Assembly (NCBI GenBank): GCA_963631545.1
Contig: CAVGRN010000056.1
Span: 1-15,640 of the forward strand
Reading direction: 5' to 3'
Source: UBA1181 sp963631545
Lineage (GTDB): Bacteria > Bacteroidota > Bacteroidia > Bacteroidales > Paludibacteraceae
Length of the DNA: 15,640 nt
In this document: positions 8,172-15,370 of the stretch, piece by piece
Layout: each line of letters begins with the position of its first letter
How positions within the stretch are numbered: the first letter of the stretch is position 1
Notes under the pieces: generated by a model
What the model was told of the DNA's origin: nothing
The model's database searches: none
What the model saw: the letters and a program-made list of their open reading frames with translations, nothing else
Program-made: the position numbers and the translations under genes

Positions 8172-8924
8172 TCAATCGTCTTTGGCTGGCAAGCTGTCCA
8201 ACATTTCTTTGGCCGATGAGATTTTATCGTTCACCGTGTCGGACACCACCCGTCCGTCGCGCAACACGATGTTCCTGCCGCTGTACTGCGACAACTCAGG
8301 GTTGTGCGTAACGAAAATGATGGTTCTGCCCATCGAATGGAGTTGCTGGAAAAGCACGAGAATCTCGAACGACGTACGCGTATCAAGGTTTCCCGTCGCC
8401 TCGTCGGCAAGGATGATGACAGGGTCGTTCACCAAAGCGCGGGCAATCGCCACCCTCTGCTGCTGACCTCCAGACATCTGGTTAGGCTTGTGGTTCAGCC
8501 TACCTTCCAACCCGACGGCAATCAATGCCTTCACCGCCTTCTCCTCGCGCATCTTCGCTGAGTAGGCAGAATTATACATCAATGGCAATTCGACATTCTC
8601 CACCGAAGTGGTTTTAGGCAAAAGGTTATAGTTCTGGAAGACGAAACCGATTTTGCGGTTGCGGAGCATAGCGCGGTTGTCCTTTCCCATAGAACGCACC
8701 TCCGTGCCATCGAGGTAATACTCGCCCGACGTCGGGGTATCAAGGCAACCTAAAATGTTCAGCAACGTGGATTTTCCAGAACCCGACGTTCCCATTATCG
8801 TAACAAATTCCCCCTCCCTAATGGAAAAAGAGACACCTCGCAACGCATGCACCACCTCGTCGCCCACGACAAAATCGCGCCGCACATCGCGCATTTCAAT
8901 GATTGTCTTCGCTGCATTCTCCAT
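8172..8924 (-). CDS. ABC transporter ATPase, MacB/LolD-like
   Basis: Cytosolic nucleotide-binding subunit that powers the adjacent permease. Motifs, numbered from the ATG used here, are Walker A GTSGSGKST (45-53), Q-loop VFQNYNLL (starting near 95), signature MSGGQQQR (150-157), Walker B VIILADEATGNLD (169-181) and the H-loop histidine in VTHNPE (207). I place the start at the ATG at 8924 (MENAAKTIIEM, 250 residues) rather than the TTG three codons upstream at 8933. The gap to the membrane-fusion-protein stop is then 12 nt. The C-terminal tail after GRVVSD runs about 25 residues past the core and is not otherwise remarkable. Confidence 0.95.
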   Translation of the reverse strand: MENAAKTIIEMRDVRRDFVVGDEVVHALRGVSFSIREGEFVTIMGTSGSGKSTLLNILGCLDTPTSGEYYLDGTEVRSMGKDNRAMLRNRKIGFVFQNYNLLPKTTSVENVELPLMYNSAYSAKMREEKAVKALIAVGLEGRLNHKPNQMSGGQQQRVAIARALVNDPVIILADEATGNLDTRTSFEILVLFQQLHSMGRTIIFVTHNPELSQYSGRNIVLRDGRVVSDTVNDKISSAKEMLDSLPAKDD

Positions 8925-8936
8925 TTGCGTCAAGTA

Positions 8937-10139
8937 TTATTTCTTTTTCCTTTGACCTGGACGCTGTGGCATAAACGGACTGCTGGTCTTGTCGTCTTTT
9001 TGCATATCCTGTGGGGTAAGTTCCTGTGTTTCGATAGACGACATTGCAATCATGTCGCCCTCCGATAAACCAGAAACGACCTCGCTACGCATACCATTTG
9101 TCGCACCCACTTCAACAAGACGTTGCACGGCCGAGTCGCCCGAAAGCACCCACACGCACTTGCCTTTTTGTCCGTCTGCAACACTTGTCTCCTTGCCTTT
9201 CTTCACACCAGGAGGCAACATCTTCTCGTCTAAATTCACCTTAAAGGCTTTGTTGGAGATAGTAAGCACATCACGCTTGTCGATGGTATGCACTGAAATG
9301 TTTGCGGTAAGTCCCGGTTTCAACTTCAAATCTGGATTTTTTGCATCCACAATCACCTCGTAGGTTACGACATTGGAGGTAGTGGTTGCTTGCAGGCGCA
9401 CTTGGCGCACCTTACCTTCAAATTTGTCATCTGGATAAGCATCCACGGTGAATTCCACGCGTTGCCCCTCAGCCACCTCGCCTATGTCTGCCTCGTCGAT
9501 ATTTGCCACGACCTCCATATCTTCAAGATTTTCAGCGATGTAGAAGAGCGTTGGTGTTGTCATTGAAGCGGTTACGGTCTGACCCTCCTCCACTTCCACG
9601 GAAACGACGATTCCGTCTATCGGAGAGTAGATTGTGGCGTAGCCCAGATTGGTCTGCGCCTTGTCTACCTCATATTTGCTTTTGGTAACGGAGTTTTTCG
9701 CCTTAACATACTTATACTCCACCTCCTCGAACTCGGAATCGCTAATCAGAGCCTTGTCGTGCAAGGTTTTGTTTCGTTTATAGACTTTCTCGTAGTATTT
9801 ATACTCGTTCAAGGCGATTTCGTAATCGGTCTTTGCCGCATTGAGCGTAGAGGTCAGCGTAGAGCGGTCTAACTCGGCGAGCAACTGCCCTTTCTTCACT
9901 TTGGAATTGTAATCCACATAGATGCGGTCGATTTTTCCTGAAACCTGCGTACCGACTTCCACCTCAGTAACTGGCTCCACCGTACCCGTGGCGGTCACAC
10001 TCTTCACCAAAGACCCAACCTCCACCTTTTCGGTCTGGATCACCGTTTGGGGAATTTCCTTCTTTCCGAATACGAAGAAAAGGACGACACACACCACTGC
10101 CAACAGCAGCACCACTAAAATAATCTTTTTCTTATCCAT
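8937..10139 (-). CDS. macA: MacA-like periplasmic adaptor (HlyD family)
   Basis: Membrane-fusion protein linking the ABC permease to an outer-membrane channel. The 400 residues start with a signal-anchor helix (about 5-24). The two halves of a lipoyl domain lie at about 57-91 (VEVGTQVSGKI... to AELD) and 166-189 (GYATIYSPIDGIVVSVEVEEG). They flank a helical hairpin (about 92-165), and a beta-barrel and membrane-proximal region follow. The C-terminus ends in a short low-complexity basic tail (QRPGQRKKK). It is followed 12 nt later by the ATPase and then the permease. No outer-membrane TolC homologue is in the window. The 105-nt upstream gap to the HAD gene leaves open whether it has its own promoter. 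Confidence 0.93.
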   Translation of the reverse strand: MDKKKIILVVLLLAVVCVVLFFVFGKKEIPQTVIQTEKVEVGSLVKSVTATGTVEPVTEVEVGTQVSGKIDRIYVDYNSKVKKGQLLAELDRSTLTSTLNAAKTDYEIALNEYKYYEKVYKRNKTLHDKALISDSEFEEVEYKYVKAKNSVTKSKYEVDKAQTNLGYATIYSPIDGIVVSVEVEEGQTVTASMTTPTLFYIAENLEDMEVVANIDEADIGEVAEGQRVEFTVDAYPDDKFEGKVRQVRLQATTTSNVVTYEVIVDAKNPDLKLKPGLTANISVHTIDKRDVLTISNKAFKVNLDEKMLPPGVKKGKETSVADGQKGKCVWVLSGDSAVQRLVEVGATNGMRSEVVSGLSEGDMIAMSSIETQELTPQDMQKDDKTSSPFMPQRPGQRKKK

Positions 10140-10157
10140 ACTAATAAGCGTCTACAT

Positions 10158-10171
10158 TTAGCAGCCGCTAA
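10158..10171. repeat. Short palindrome in the macA leader
   Basis: TTAGC-AGCC-GCTAA, a 5-bp inverted repeat with a 4-nt centre, 19-32 nt upstream of the macA ATG. It could be an operator half-site pair or a weak leader hairpin near the ribosome, but it is short enough to occur by chance. Confidence 0.25.
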
Positions 10172-10244
10172 GGTAAGAAAGAAGAAGAAGATATGCTTGC
10201 AAATTCGACAATAGCGTATTATTCATCGACAAAACGGAGTTCTG

Positions 10245-10877
10245 TCAGCGGTTGTTCTCGGCAAGAATCTTCTCGACTGGCTCAATCCAGTTCTCCCCAT
10301 TATAGGGCTGATATACATGAAAACCGAGCGACGACGCCATCAGCACGTTACGGTCGCCATCATCGATAAAGAGCGTTTCCTCTGGCAGAAGCGGCGCATT
10401 CCGCATCACATACTTGAAAATCTCTTCCGAAGGCTTCGTCATACCTATTTTATAAGATGCGAACATCTTGTCGAAATATTCGCCGATGGGTTTGCCCAAC
10501 TTCGAAAAACGATCCGTCTGCGCCCACTCGAACACATACGGGTTGATGTTACTCAGCAGGTAGAATTTATAAACGGAGCGGTGCGACGTCATCCAGCGCA
10601 GTTTCTCCACATTCACACCTTTTACAATGGAGAGCCACGCGGCATCGATCTGCTCGTCCGTAACCGTGTCGCGCCCCACCGCCTTGCGGAAAGCGTCATT
10701 GAAAGCGGCTCGATCTAAGGAGCCATCCTCCACCCCGAGGAAAAGCCCGTTCTGGCGGTAAAGGTTCAGATACTCCGAAATATTCTCCATACCCAACGAT
10801 TTGAAGCGGCTCATCGCCAACTCCAAATCCGCATCGATGAGAACACCGCCCAAGTCTATCAAAAGATTCTTTATCAT
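10245..10877 (-). CDS. HAD-superfamily hydrolase (subfamily IA)
   Basis: Probable cytosolic phosphatase of 210 residues. HAD motif I is LLIDLGGVLIDAD with nucleophile D8. The residue two after it is Gly rather than Asp, as in the FDxGGV / YihX-like group of subfamily IA, so this is not a defect by itself. Motif II is LLSN (S109). Motif III Lys is K148 in MTKPSEEIF. Motif IV is FIDDGDRNV (D172-D173). The helical cap lies between about 18 and 85. The substrate is unknown; sugar or nucleotide phosphates are typical of relatives. The ATG is 6 nt after the stop of the membrane-anchored protein, implying co-transcription. Confidence 0.9.
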   Translation of the reverse strand: MIKNLLIDLGGVLIDADLELAMSRFKSLGMENISEYLNLYRQNGLFLGVEDGSLDRAAFNDAFRKAVGRDTVTDEQIDAAWLSIVKGVNVEKLRWMTSHRSVYKFYLLSNINPYVFEWAQTDRFSKLGKPIGEYFDKMFASYKIGMTKPSEEIFKYVMRNAPLLPEETLFIDDGDRNVLMASSLGFHVYQPYNGENWIEPVEKILAENNR

Positions 10878-10883
10878 CTGTCT

Positions 10884-11435
10884 TTATATTTGCAAATCGG
10901 AAGAGGATGCAGACATTTTCCAACCCTCTTTCTCAAAAGACTCCGCCTGATCCTTACTCCCGACAAAAACTTTTTGCGGAGGGACAACGTTGGGCAGACT
11001 TTTCAAAAACTCCAAAACCTCCATTTCCTCCATTTGCGACAGCAGTGCCGAGGCGTCATATCCAAACCGGCAAGTAAAAACGTAGAAATCGCCACGATTT
11101 TCTACCGATTGTTGGGTTGTCAACGCCATCAACCTCACGTTTTTATGCACAAAACCAGCATAGAGAGAATCTGGAAGCGAAGGTTCAAGGGCGACCACCT
11201 CTAACGTGAATGACACCGGCAAATGCCCATCCTTCAAATTTGAATAGAGAATAGCGGAAACAATGGGAGAGAAATCTAATTTACCTTTCTCTATGTCCAT
11301 AATTTGCAACTCACTGGTTTCCACCACAGAAAACCGCTGTTCCTGTTTCACACCGTCCATATTGAACCAGGCGAACAGACCGACTGCCAACATCAAGCAC
11401 AAACCCACTATCAACCAAACATATCCTCTTTTCAT
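10884..11435 (-). CDS. Membrane-anchored protein of unknown function
   Basis: 183 residues, family not recognised. An uncleaved signal-anchor helix is likely at residues 5-24 (YVWLIVGLCLMLAVGLFAWF after a basic MKRG), placing the rest in the periplasm. The soluble part is mixed alpha/beta with no recognisable catalytic motif; only one Cys lies outside the anchor. It lies 19 nt downstream of pyrD and 6 nt upstream of the HAD gene, so it is very likely in the same transcript. Spacing and the clear N-terminus support a real gene. Confidence 0.75.
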   Translation of the reverse strand: MKRGYVWLIVGLCLMLAVGLFAWFNMDGVKQEQRFSVVETSELQIMDIEKGKLDFSPIVSAILYSNLKDGHLPVSFTLEVVALEPSLPDSLYAGFVHKNVRLMALTTQQSVENRGDFYVFTCRFGYDASALLSQMEEMEVLEFLKSLPNVVPPQKVFVGSKDQAESFEKEGWKMSASSSDLQI

Positions 11436-11454
11436 GCCTTCAACTTATTGATTC

Positions 11455-12366
11455 TCAGACTTTCAATGCGCCGATTATATCCTTAACCGACTTCAACCTA
11501 TGTCTTTCAAGATATTCATTAATACCCTCCACCACCTTCACAGAAACGGATGGGTCAATGAAATTGGCTGTACCAATCTCAACGGCACTCGCACCGGCGA
11601 GGAAGAACTCCACCGCATCTGTGGCATTCATAATTCCGCCGAGACCGACGACTGGGATCTTCACCGCCTTCGACACTTGCCAAACCATCCGTAAAGCAAC
11701 AGGCTTGACGCACGGACCAGACAAGCCGCCTGTAACCGTTGAAAGCAACGGCGTCATACGCTCCGCATCAATCGCCATACCCATCAACGTGTTGATGAGC
11801 GACACGCTGTCCGCCCCTGCCGCCTCCGCAGAACGGGCGATTTCGGCAATGTCCGTAACATTGGGCGAAAGTTTCACTATCAGCGTTTTCTTATAGGCCT
11901 TGCGCACTGCCGAAACCACCGACTCGACTCCCGAGCAGGTTGTTCCGAACGCCATTCCGCCTTGCTTCACATTCGGGCAGGAGATATTCAGTTCGATAGC
12001 CGGTATGGCTGCCAACTCATTGATTTTCTCAGCGGTCTTGACATAATCCTCCACACAGGCCCCCGACACGTTGACAATCATATTCGTCCGTATATCCTTG
12101 ATATTCGGATAGATATGGTTAACAAAATAGTCTACGCCCTTATTTTGCAGACCCACGCAATTCAACATTCCCGATGGCGTTTCAGCCATCCTTGGATAAG
12201 GATTTCCTTCGCGCTTGTTGAGCGTCGTACCCTTAACAATGATTCCGCCTAAACGGTTCAATTCAATGAAGTCTGCATACTCCGTTCCGTAGCCAAACGT
12301 TCCCGAAGCAGTCATCACAGGGTTTTTCAACCTCAATCCGCCTATGTTCACACTTAAATCTGCCAT
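11455..12366 (-). CDS. pyrD: Dihydroorotate dehydrogenase, class 1B catalytic subunit
   Basis: Oxidises dihydroorotate to orotate in de novo pyrimidine synthesis, using FMN in a TIM barrel. In class 1B electrons pass to NAD+ through PyrK. The 303 residues fit PyrDB. The active-site base is Cys130 in ELNISCPNVKQGG, the class 1 hallmark (class 2 enzymes use Ser). Substrate and FMN regions include ASGTFGYG, VKGTT, NPYPR, NCVGLQN, VKLSPN and VGLGGI. Its ATG overlaps the end of pyrK by 13 nt, which suggests translational coupling and a 1:1 supply of subunits. Confidence 0.96.
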   Translation of the reverse strand: MADLSVNIGGLRLKNPVMTASGTFGYGTEYADFIELNRLGGIIVKGTTLNKREGNPYPRMAETPSGMLNCVGLQNKGVDYFVNHIYPNIKDIRTNMIVNVSGACVEDYVKTAEKINELAAIPAIELNISCPNVKQGGMAFGTTCSGVESVVSAVRKAYKKTLIVKLSPNVTDIAEIARSAEAAGADSVSLINTLMGMAIDAERMTPLLSTVTGGLSGPCVKPVALRMVWQVSKAVKIPVVGLGGIMNATDAVEFFLAGASAVEIGTANFIDPSVSVKVVEGINEYLERHRLKSVKDIIGALKV

Positions 12367-13130
12367 ACCAAATCTTTTATATTAAACACTGGGCCATCGG
12401 AACAGACGCACTTGTGTCCGTCATTCGTCTCAGTAACGCAACAAAGGCATGCGCCCAAGCCGCACGCCATTTTATTTTCCAAAGAGACCTCACAATCAAT
12501 GCCTTTTTTCTTAGCGAATGAAGCCACCGCCTTCATCATCGGAGTCGGTCCGCAAGTGTAGACCTTGTCAAACTGCTCTTTTTCAAGCGAAGAATGGTTG
12601 GTTACAAAGCCTTTCTCTCCGAAAGAGCCATCTTCCGTGGTCACCAACACCCGACCAACCTTCTCGTATTCAGATATTTGCAAAAGATCTTTTGATGACC
12701 GTGCGCCCAAAAGGAATGTCGGCGCATAGCCTTTCGACTTCAATTCCGCCCCCAACATCAGCAGCGGTGCGATACCTACGCCTCCGCCGACAAGCAACAG
12801 CGACTTCTGCGCCTCCGCCGGCATTGAGAAACCATTTCCCAGGGGAAGCACCACATTCACTCTTTCCTGCGGCAGAACCTCCGCCAGCGTTCGCGACCCA
12901 TCACCCACCAACTGGATCAGCAGCCAAAGTTCATTTTTCGCCCAATCGACATTATGAATGGAAATCGGACGGCGGAGGAATGTTTTTGGGGATTTGTCCA
13001 CCTTAACCTCCACAAACTGCCCAGGCAGCACCTCGGGCAACGGCGCAGAGTGCGTCAGTTTCATCAATATATGCTTGTCGCCCAACCGCTCGTTGGACAC
13101 CACAACCATATCCAAAATATGTTTCTTCAT
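12354..13130 (-). CDS. pyrK: Dihydroorotate dehydrogenase electron-transfer subunit
   Basis: FAD/2Fe-2S subunit that takes electrons from PyrD to NAD+. The 258 residues have an FAD-binding barrel with RRPIS (53-57), an NAD-binding region (LLLVGGGVGIAPLLMLG, 111-127, and TCGPTPMM, 192-199), and a C-terminal iron-sulfur site. The likely cluster cysteines are C223, C228, C231 and C243 (C-x4-C-x2-C-x11-C), followed by SDGPVF. Additional cysteines at 230 and 241 are probably not ligands. It is the first gene of the pyr transcript, behind a very good promoter 26-57 nt upstream. Confidence 0.95.
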   Translation of the reverse strand: MKKHILDMVVVSNERLGDKHILMKLTHSAPLPEVLPGQFVEVKVDKSPKTFLRRPISIHNVDWAKNELWLLIQLVGDGSRTLAEVLPQERVNVVLPLGNGFSMPAEAQKSLLLVGGGVGIAPLLMLGAELKSKGYAPTFLLGARSSKDLLQISEYEKVGRVLVTTEDGSFGEKGFVTNHSSLEKEQFDKVYTCGPTPMMKAVASFAKKKGIDCEVSLENKMACGLGACLCCVTETNDGHKCVCSDGPVFNIKDLVWQI

Positions 13131-13155
13131 TTCTAATGATTTACTTCACGTTTCG

Positions 13156-13187
13156 CAAAGATAAACGCAAAACGGCCATTAGACAAA
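13156..13187 (-). promoter_or_regulatory. Consensus Bacteroidota promoter for pyrK-pyrD
   Basis: On the minus strand TTTG (13187-13184), a 20-nt spacer and TATCTTTG (13163-13156) match the -33/-7 consensus exactly. The start site would be near 13149, giving a leader of about 20 nt before the pyrK ATG, too short for an attenuator. The -33 element lies in the loop of the terminator of the upstream GNAT gene. Confidence 0.75.
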
Positions 13188-13200
13188 CTTCTAACAGCCG
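13169..13200 (-). terminator. Terminator after the GNAT gene
   Basis: On the minus strand CGGCTGTTAGA (13200-13190), a 6-nt loop (13189-13184) and TCTAATGGCCG (13183-13173) form an 11-bp stem with two G-U pairs, followed by TTTTGCGTTT. The plus-strand transcript would have A-C mismatches at those pairs, so the hairpin is directional. The T tract is short, so termination may be partial. Confidence 0.6.
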
Positions 13201-13228
13201 ATTCAGATTTTTTTAGGAACCCACGTAT

Positions 13229-13714
13229 TCAGAGCAACAACTCATACTGGCTCAGTTCCAACCATCTGCCGAACTTGTAGCCCACCTCGTCGTACTGGGC
13301 GACTTTCCTAAACCCGAAATTCTCGTGGAGGTGGCGACTGTGTTCGTTGCCTTCCGTGATTCCCGCAATAAGCACGTGCAGCCCCTGCGCTTTGCACCGC
13401 TGTATCAGCTCCTCCAAAAGTGCCTTGCCAAGACCATTGCCTCGGCAAGCGGAATCAACATAGATGGACACCTCTGCCGTGTGGCAGAAAGCCGCACGCA
13501 TGCGCCAAGGGTGCGCATAACAATAGCCAACGACATTGCCATCCTCCTCACACACAATGTATGGGTATTTCCCCTGAATTTCTGCAATGCGGCGGCGCAT
13601 CTCATCGGCAGACACCGCCTCAACCTCGAACGTGATGGTCGTGTCCAACACGTAAGGGTTGTAGATTCTGGCAATTGCCGCTGCGTCAGCCAACTCCACC
13701 TGGCGTATCTTCAT
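13229..13714 (-). CDS. GNAT acetyltransferase, phosphinothricin/methionine-sulfoximine type
   Basis: 161 residues from the ATG at 13714; an upstream in-frame TTG at 13729 would overlap the preceding gene and is less likely. The sequence shows family landmarks of phosphinothricin / methionine sulfoximine-type N-acetyltransferases: IYNPYVLDTTITFE (18-30), HPWRMRAAFCHTAEVSIYV (68-86), acetyl-CoA loop RGNGLG (91-96), an AGITEGNEHSRHLHENFGF run (117-135) and VGYKFGRW near the C-terminus. Relatives acetylate the amino group of glutamate or methionine analogues, which may be detoxification. Actual substrate unproven. It lies 11 nt after the GNAT-nitrilase fusion stop, so the two are one transcript, ended by the hairpin at 13169-13200. 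Confidence 0.92.
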   Translation of the reverse strand: MKIRQVELADAAAIARIYNPYVLDTTITFEVEAVSADEMRRRIAEIQGKYPYIVCEEDGNVVGYCYAHPWRMRAAFCHTAEVSIYVDSACRGNGLGKALLEELIQRCKAQGLHVLIAGITEGNEHSRHLHENFGFRKVAQYDEVGYKFGRWLELSQYELLL

Positions 13715-13725
13715 TCTTAGAAATG

Positions 13726-15285
13726 TCAATTTGAATGTGGTTTCTTCATACGAACCTCATAAAGGTCTGTTCGTCTGTCGTTTAATGTCTGCACACTTCC
13801 GTATGTATGAAGTTCGTTCAACAAATCAAGATCAACATCGGAGACGAGAATCATCTCGGTGTTTGGCGTTGCCTCGGCACGGCGGCCATCAGTAGGGAAT
13901 GCAAAGTCGCACGGAGTGAACACACCCGACTGCGCATACTGTATGTCCATATTGTGCACTCTCGGAAGGTTACCGACGCTGCCTGCAATTACCACGAAAC
14001 ACTCATTTTCAATGGCACGCGCATGGGCGCACACGCGGACGCGCGAGTAGGCGTTTTGCGTATCAGTGAGGAATGGCACGAAAAGAATCTGCATGCCTTG
14101 GTTCGCCATAATGCGCGAGAGTTCGGGGAATTCCACATCGTAGCAAATCTGCACACCGATTTTGGCACAATCCGTATCGAAAGTCTTGACCATTTTTCCG
14201 CCGTTGAGACCCCAACTCTTCACCTCGTCTGGCGTAACGTGGATTTTCTCATACATCTCGTACGAGCCGTCGCGCCGCACAAGGAACCCCACATTATAGA
14301 GGTTTCCGTCCTCCTTTTTATAAGGCATACTTCCTGTGATGATGTTGATGTTGTAACTAATGGCGAGCTGCACAAAACGGTCGCGCACCTGCTCCGTGTA
14401 CTGCGCCAGTCCGCGGATGCTCTGCGCCTCGCCCAAGTGGTTGAACTTGGCCATCAGCGGTGCATTGAAATATTCTGGGAAGAGGATGAAATCGCTTTTG
14501 TAGTCGGACACGGCATCCACGAAAAACTCCACTTGCTCGAACACGTCGTCGAGCGATTCGTAAGGACGCATCTGCCACTGCACAAGACCGATGCGGACGG
14601 TGGTTTTCTTGTCCACAAAGCCCGATTTCGGCGGTTGGTAGTAGATGTTATCCCACTGCAGAAGTGTGGCGCAGTGTTTCGACTCTTCGTCGTTGGGCAG
14701 ATAGTTCTTCATCACCCTCCGCACGTGGAAATCGTTGGAGAGTTGGAAAGTCAGCACAGGGTCGTAGATCTCGCGCAACCGCACCTTCTCGATATACTCC
14801 TTCGGCTTAAGCGTGTCGGCATACTTATGGTAGTTCGGGATTCGACCGCCGAACATAATCGCCTTCAAATTCAGTTTCTCGCACAACTCCTTCCGGTACT
14901 CGTACATACGGCGGGCAAGGCGAAGGCCACGATAATCTGGGTGGATGAAGACCTCTATACCGTAGAGGATATTCCCCTTGGGATTATGTGTGTTGAAAGT
15001 CTCGTTTCCCGTAACAGACGCGTAAGTGTGGTCGTCCTTCACCAAATCATAATCCACGATAAGAGAGAGTGCGCACCCCACGATTTTCTCGTCGTTAATC
15101 ACCGTAACGACCTGTCCCTCAGGAAAAATCTTCAGCAGTTTCTTGATTTGGTCTAACGTCCAAAACACATCATGTCCGCCGTAAATGCGGGTGAAAGACT
15201 GCGACAACTGCTCATAATCGTCAAGGCGAAGATTCCGCACCTCCACCTTATTGATTTTCTTCTCTAATTCTGCTTCCGAACTCAT
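13726..15285 (-). CDS. GNAT-nitrilase fusion (carbon-nitrogen hydrolase)
   Basis: 519 residues from the ATG at 15285, with AGGAGA 9 nt upstream, an unusually clear Shine-Dalgarno for this phylum. That makes the TTG at 15312 unlikely. Residues 14-200 form a GNAT domain; its acetyl-CoA loop is degenerate (HPDYRGLRLARRM, 115-127, RGxRxA in place of RGxGxG). Residues 228-510 are a nitrilase-superfamily amidase with the full triad: E271 in ILFPEYFNAP, K347 in YEKIHVTPDE and C381 in GVQICYDVEFPE. The same two-domain layout is known from B. subtilis YhcX-type proteins. The likely chemistry is hydrolysis of a small amide, perhaps omega-amidase-like. The substrate and the role of the GNAT part are unknown. 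Confidence 0.93.
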   Translation of the reverse strand: MSSEAELEKKINKVEVRNLRLDDYEQLSQSFTRIYGGHDVFWTLDQIKKLLKIFPEGQVVTVINDEKIVGCALSLIVDYDLVKDDHTYASVTGNETFNTHNPKGNILYGIEVFIHPDYRGLRLARRMYEYRKELCEKLNLKAIMFGGRIPNYHKYADTLKPKEYIEKVRLREIYDPVLTFQLSNDFHVRRVMKNYLPNDEESKHCATLLQWDNIYYQPPKSGFVDKKTTVRIGLVQWQMRPYESLDDVFEQVEFFVDAVSDYKSDFILFPEYFNAPLMAKFNHLGEAQSIRGLAQYTEQVRDRFVQLAISYNINIITGSMPYKKEDGNLYNVGFLVRRDGSYEMYEKIHVTPDEVKSWGLNGGKMVKTFDTDCAKIGVQICYDVEFPELSRIMANQGMQILFVPFLTDTQNAYSRVRVCAHARAIENECFVVIAGSVGNLPRVHNMDIQYAQSGVFTPCDFAFPTDGRRAEATPNTEMILVSDVDLDLLNELHTYGSVQTLNDRRTDLYEVRMKKPHSN

Positions 15286-15321
15286 ATTAGATGTTCTCCT
15301 TTCTTCAAACAATTCTCATCT

Positions 15322-15329
15322 CAAAAATA
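15322..15329 (-). promoter_or_regulatory. Possible -7 promoter element for the GNAT-nitrilase gene
   Basis: TATTTTTG on the minus strand fits TAnnTTTG and sits about 37 nt before the ATG, in the 85-nt gap after the DUF4476-like gene. The -33 region is not a good match, so this is tentative. Confidence 0.4.
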
Positions 15330-15370
15330 ATGAAAAATAGGAGGCTGCGAGAAAAAATCGCCACGGAATA

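Noticed and set aside
10140..10244. Candidate promoter for macA (TTTG, 22 nt, CGAATTTG)
   Set aside because: The -7 box lacks the TA and the spacing is outside 19-21 nt, so I did not list it as a feature.
10245..10877. Missing second Asp of HAD motif I (Gly at position 10)
   Set aside because: The D-x-G-G-V form is normal for the YihX-like group of subfamily IA, so it is not evidence of an inactive enzyme.
13807..15156. A 449-codon open frame on the plus strand, antisense to the GNAT-nitrilase gene
   Set aside because: The minus strand carries a clear two-domain enzyme with catalytic residues. The antisense product is His/Val/Leu-rich with no recognisable domain, as expected from the codon pattern of the real gene.
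15345..15370. GCGA-TTTTTTC-TCGC hairpin after the DUF4476-like gene as a terminator
   Set aside because: Only a 4-bp stem, with the T run in the loop and not after the stem.
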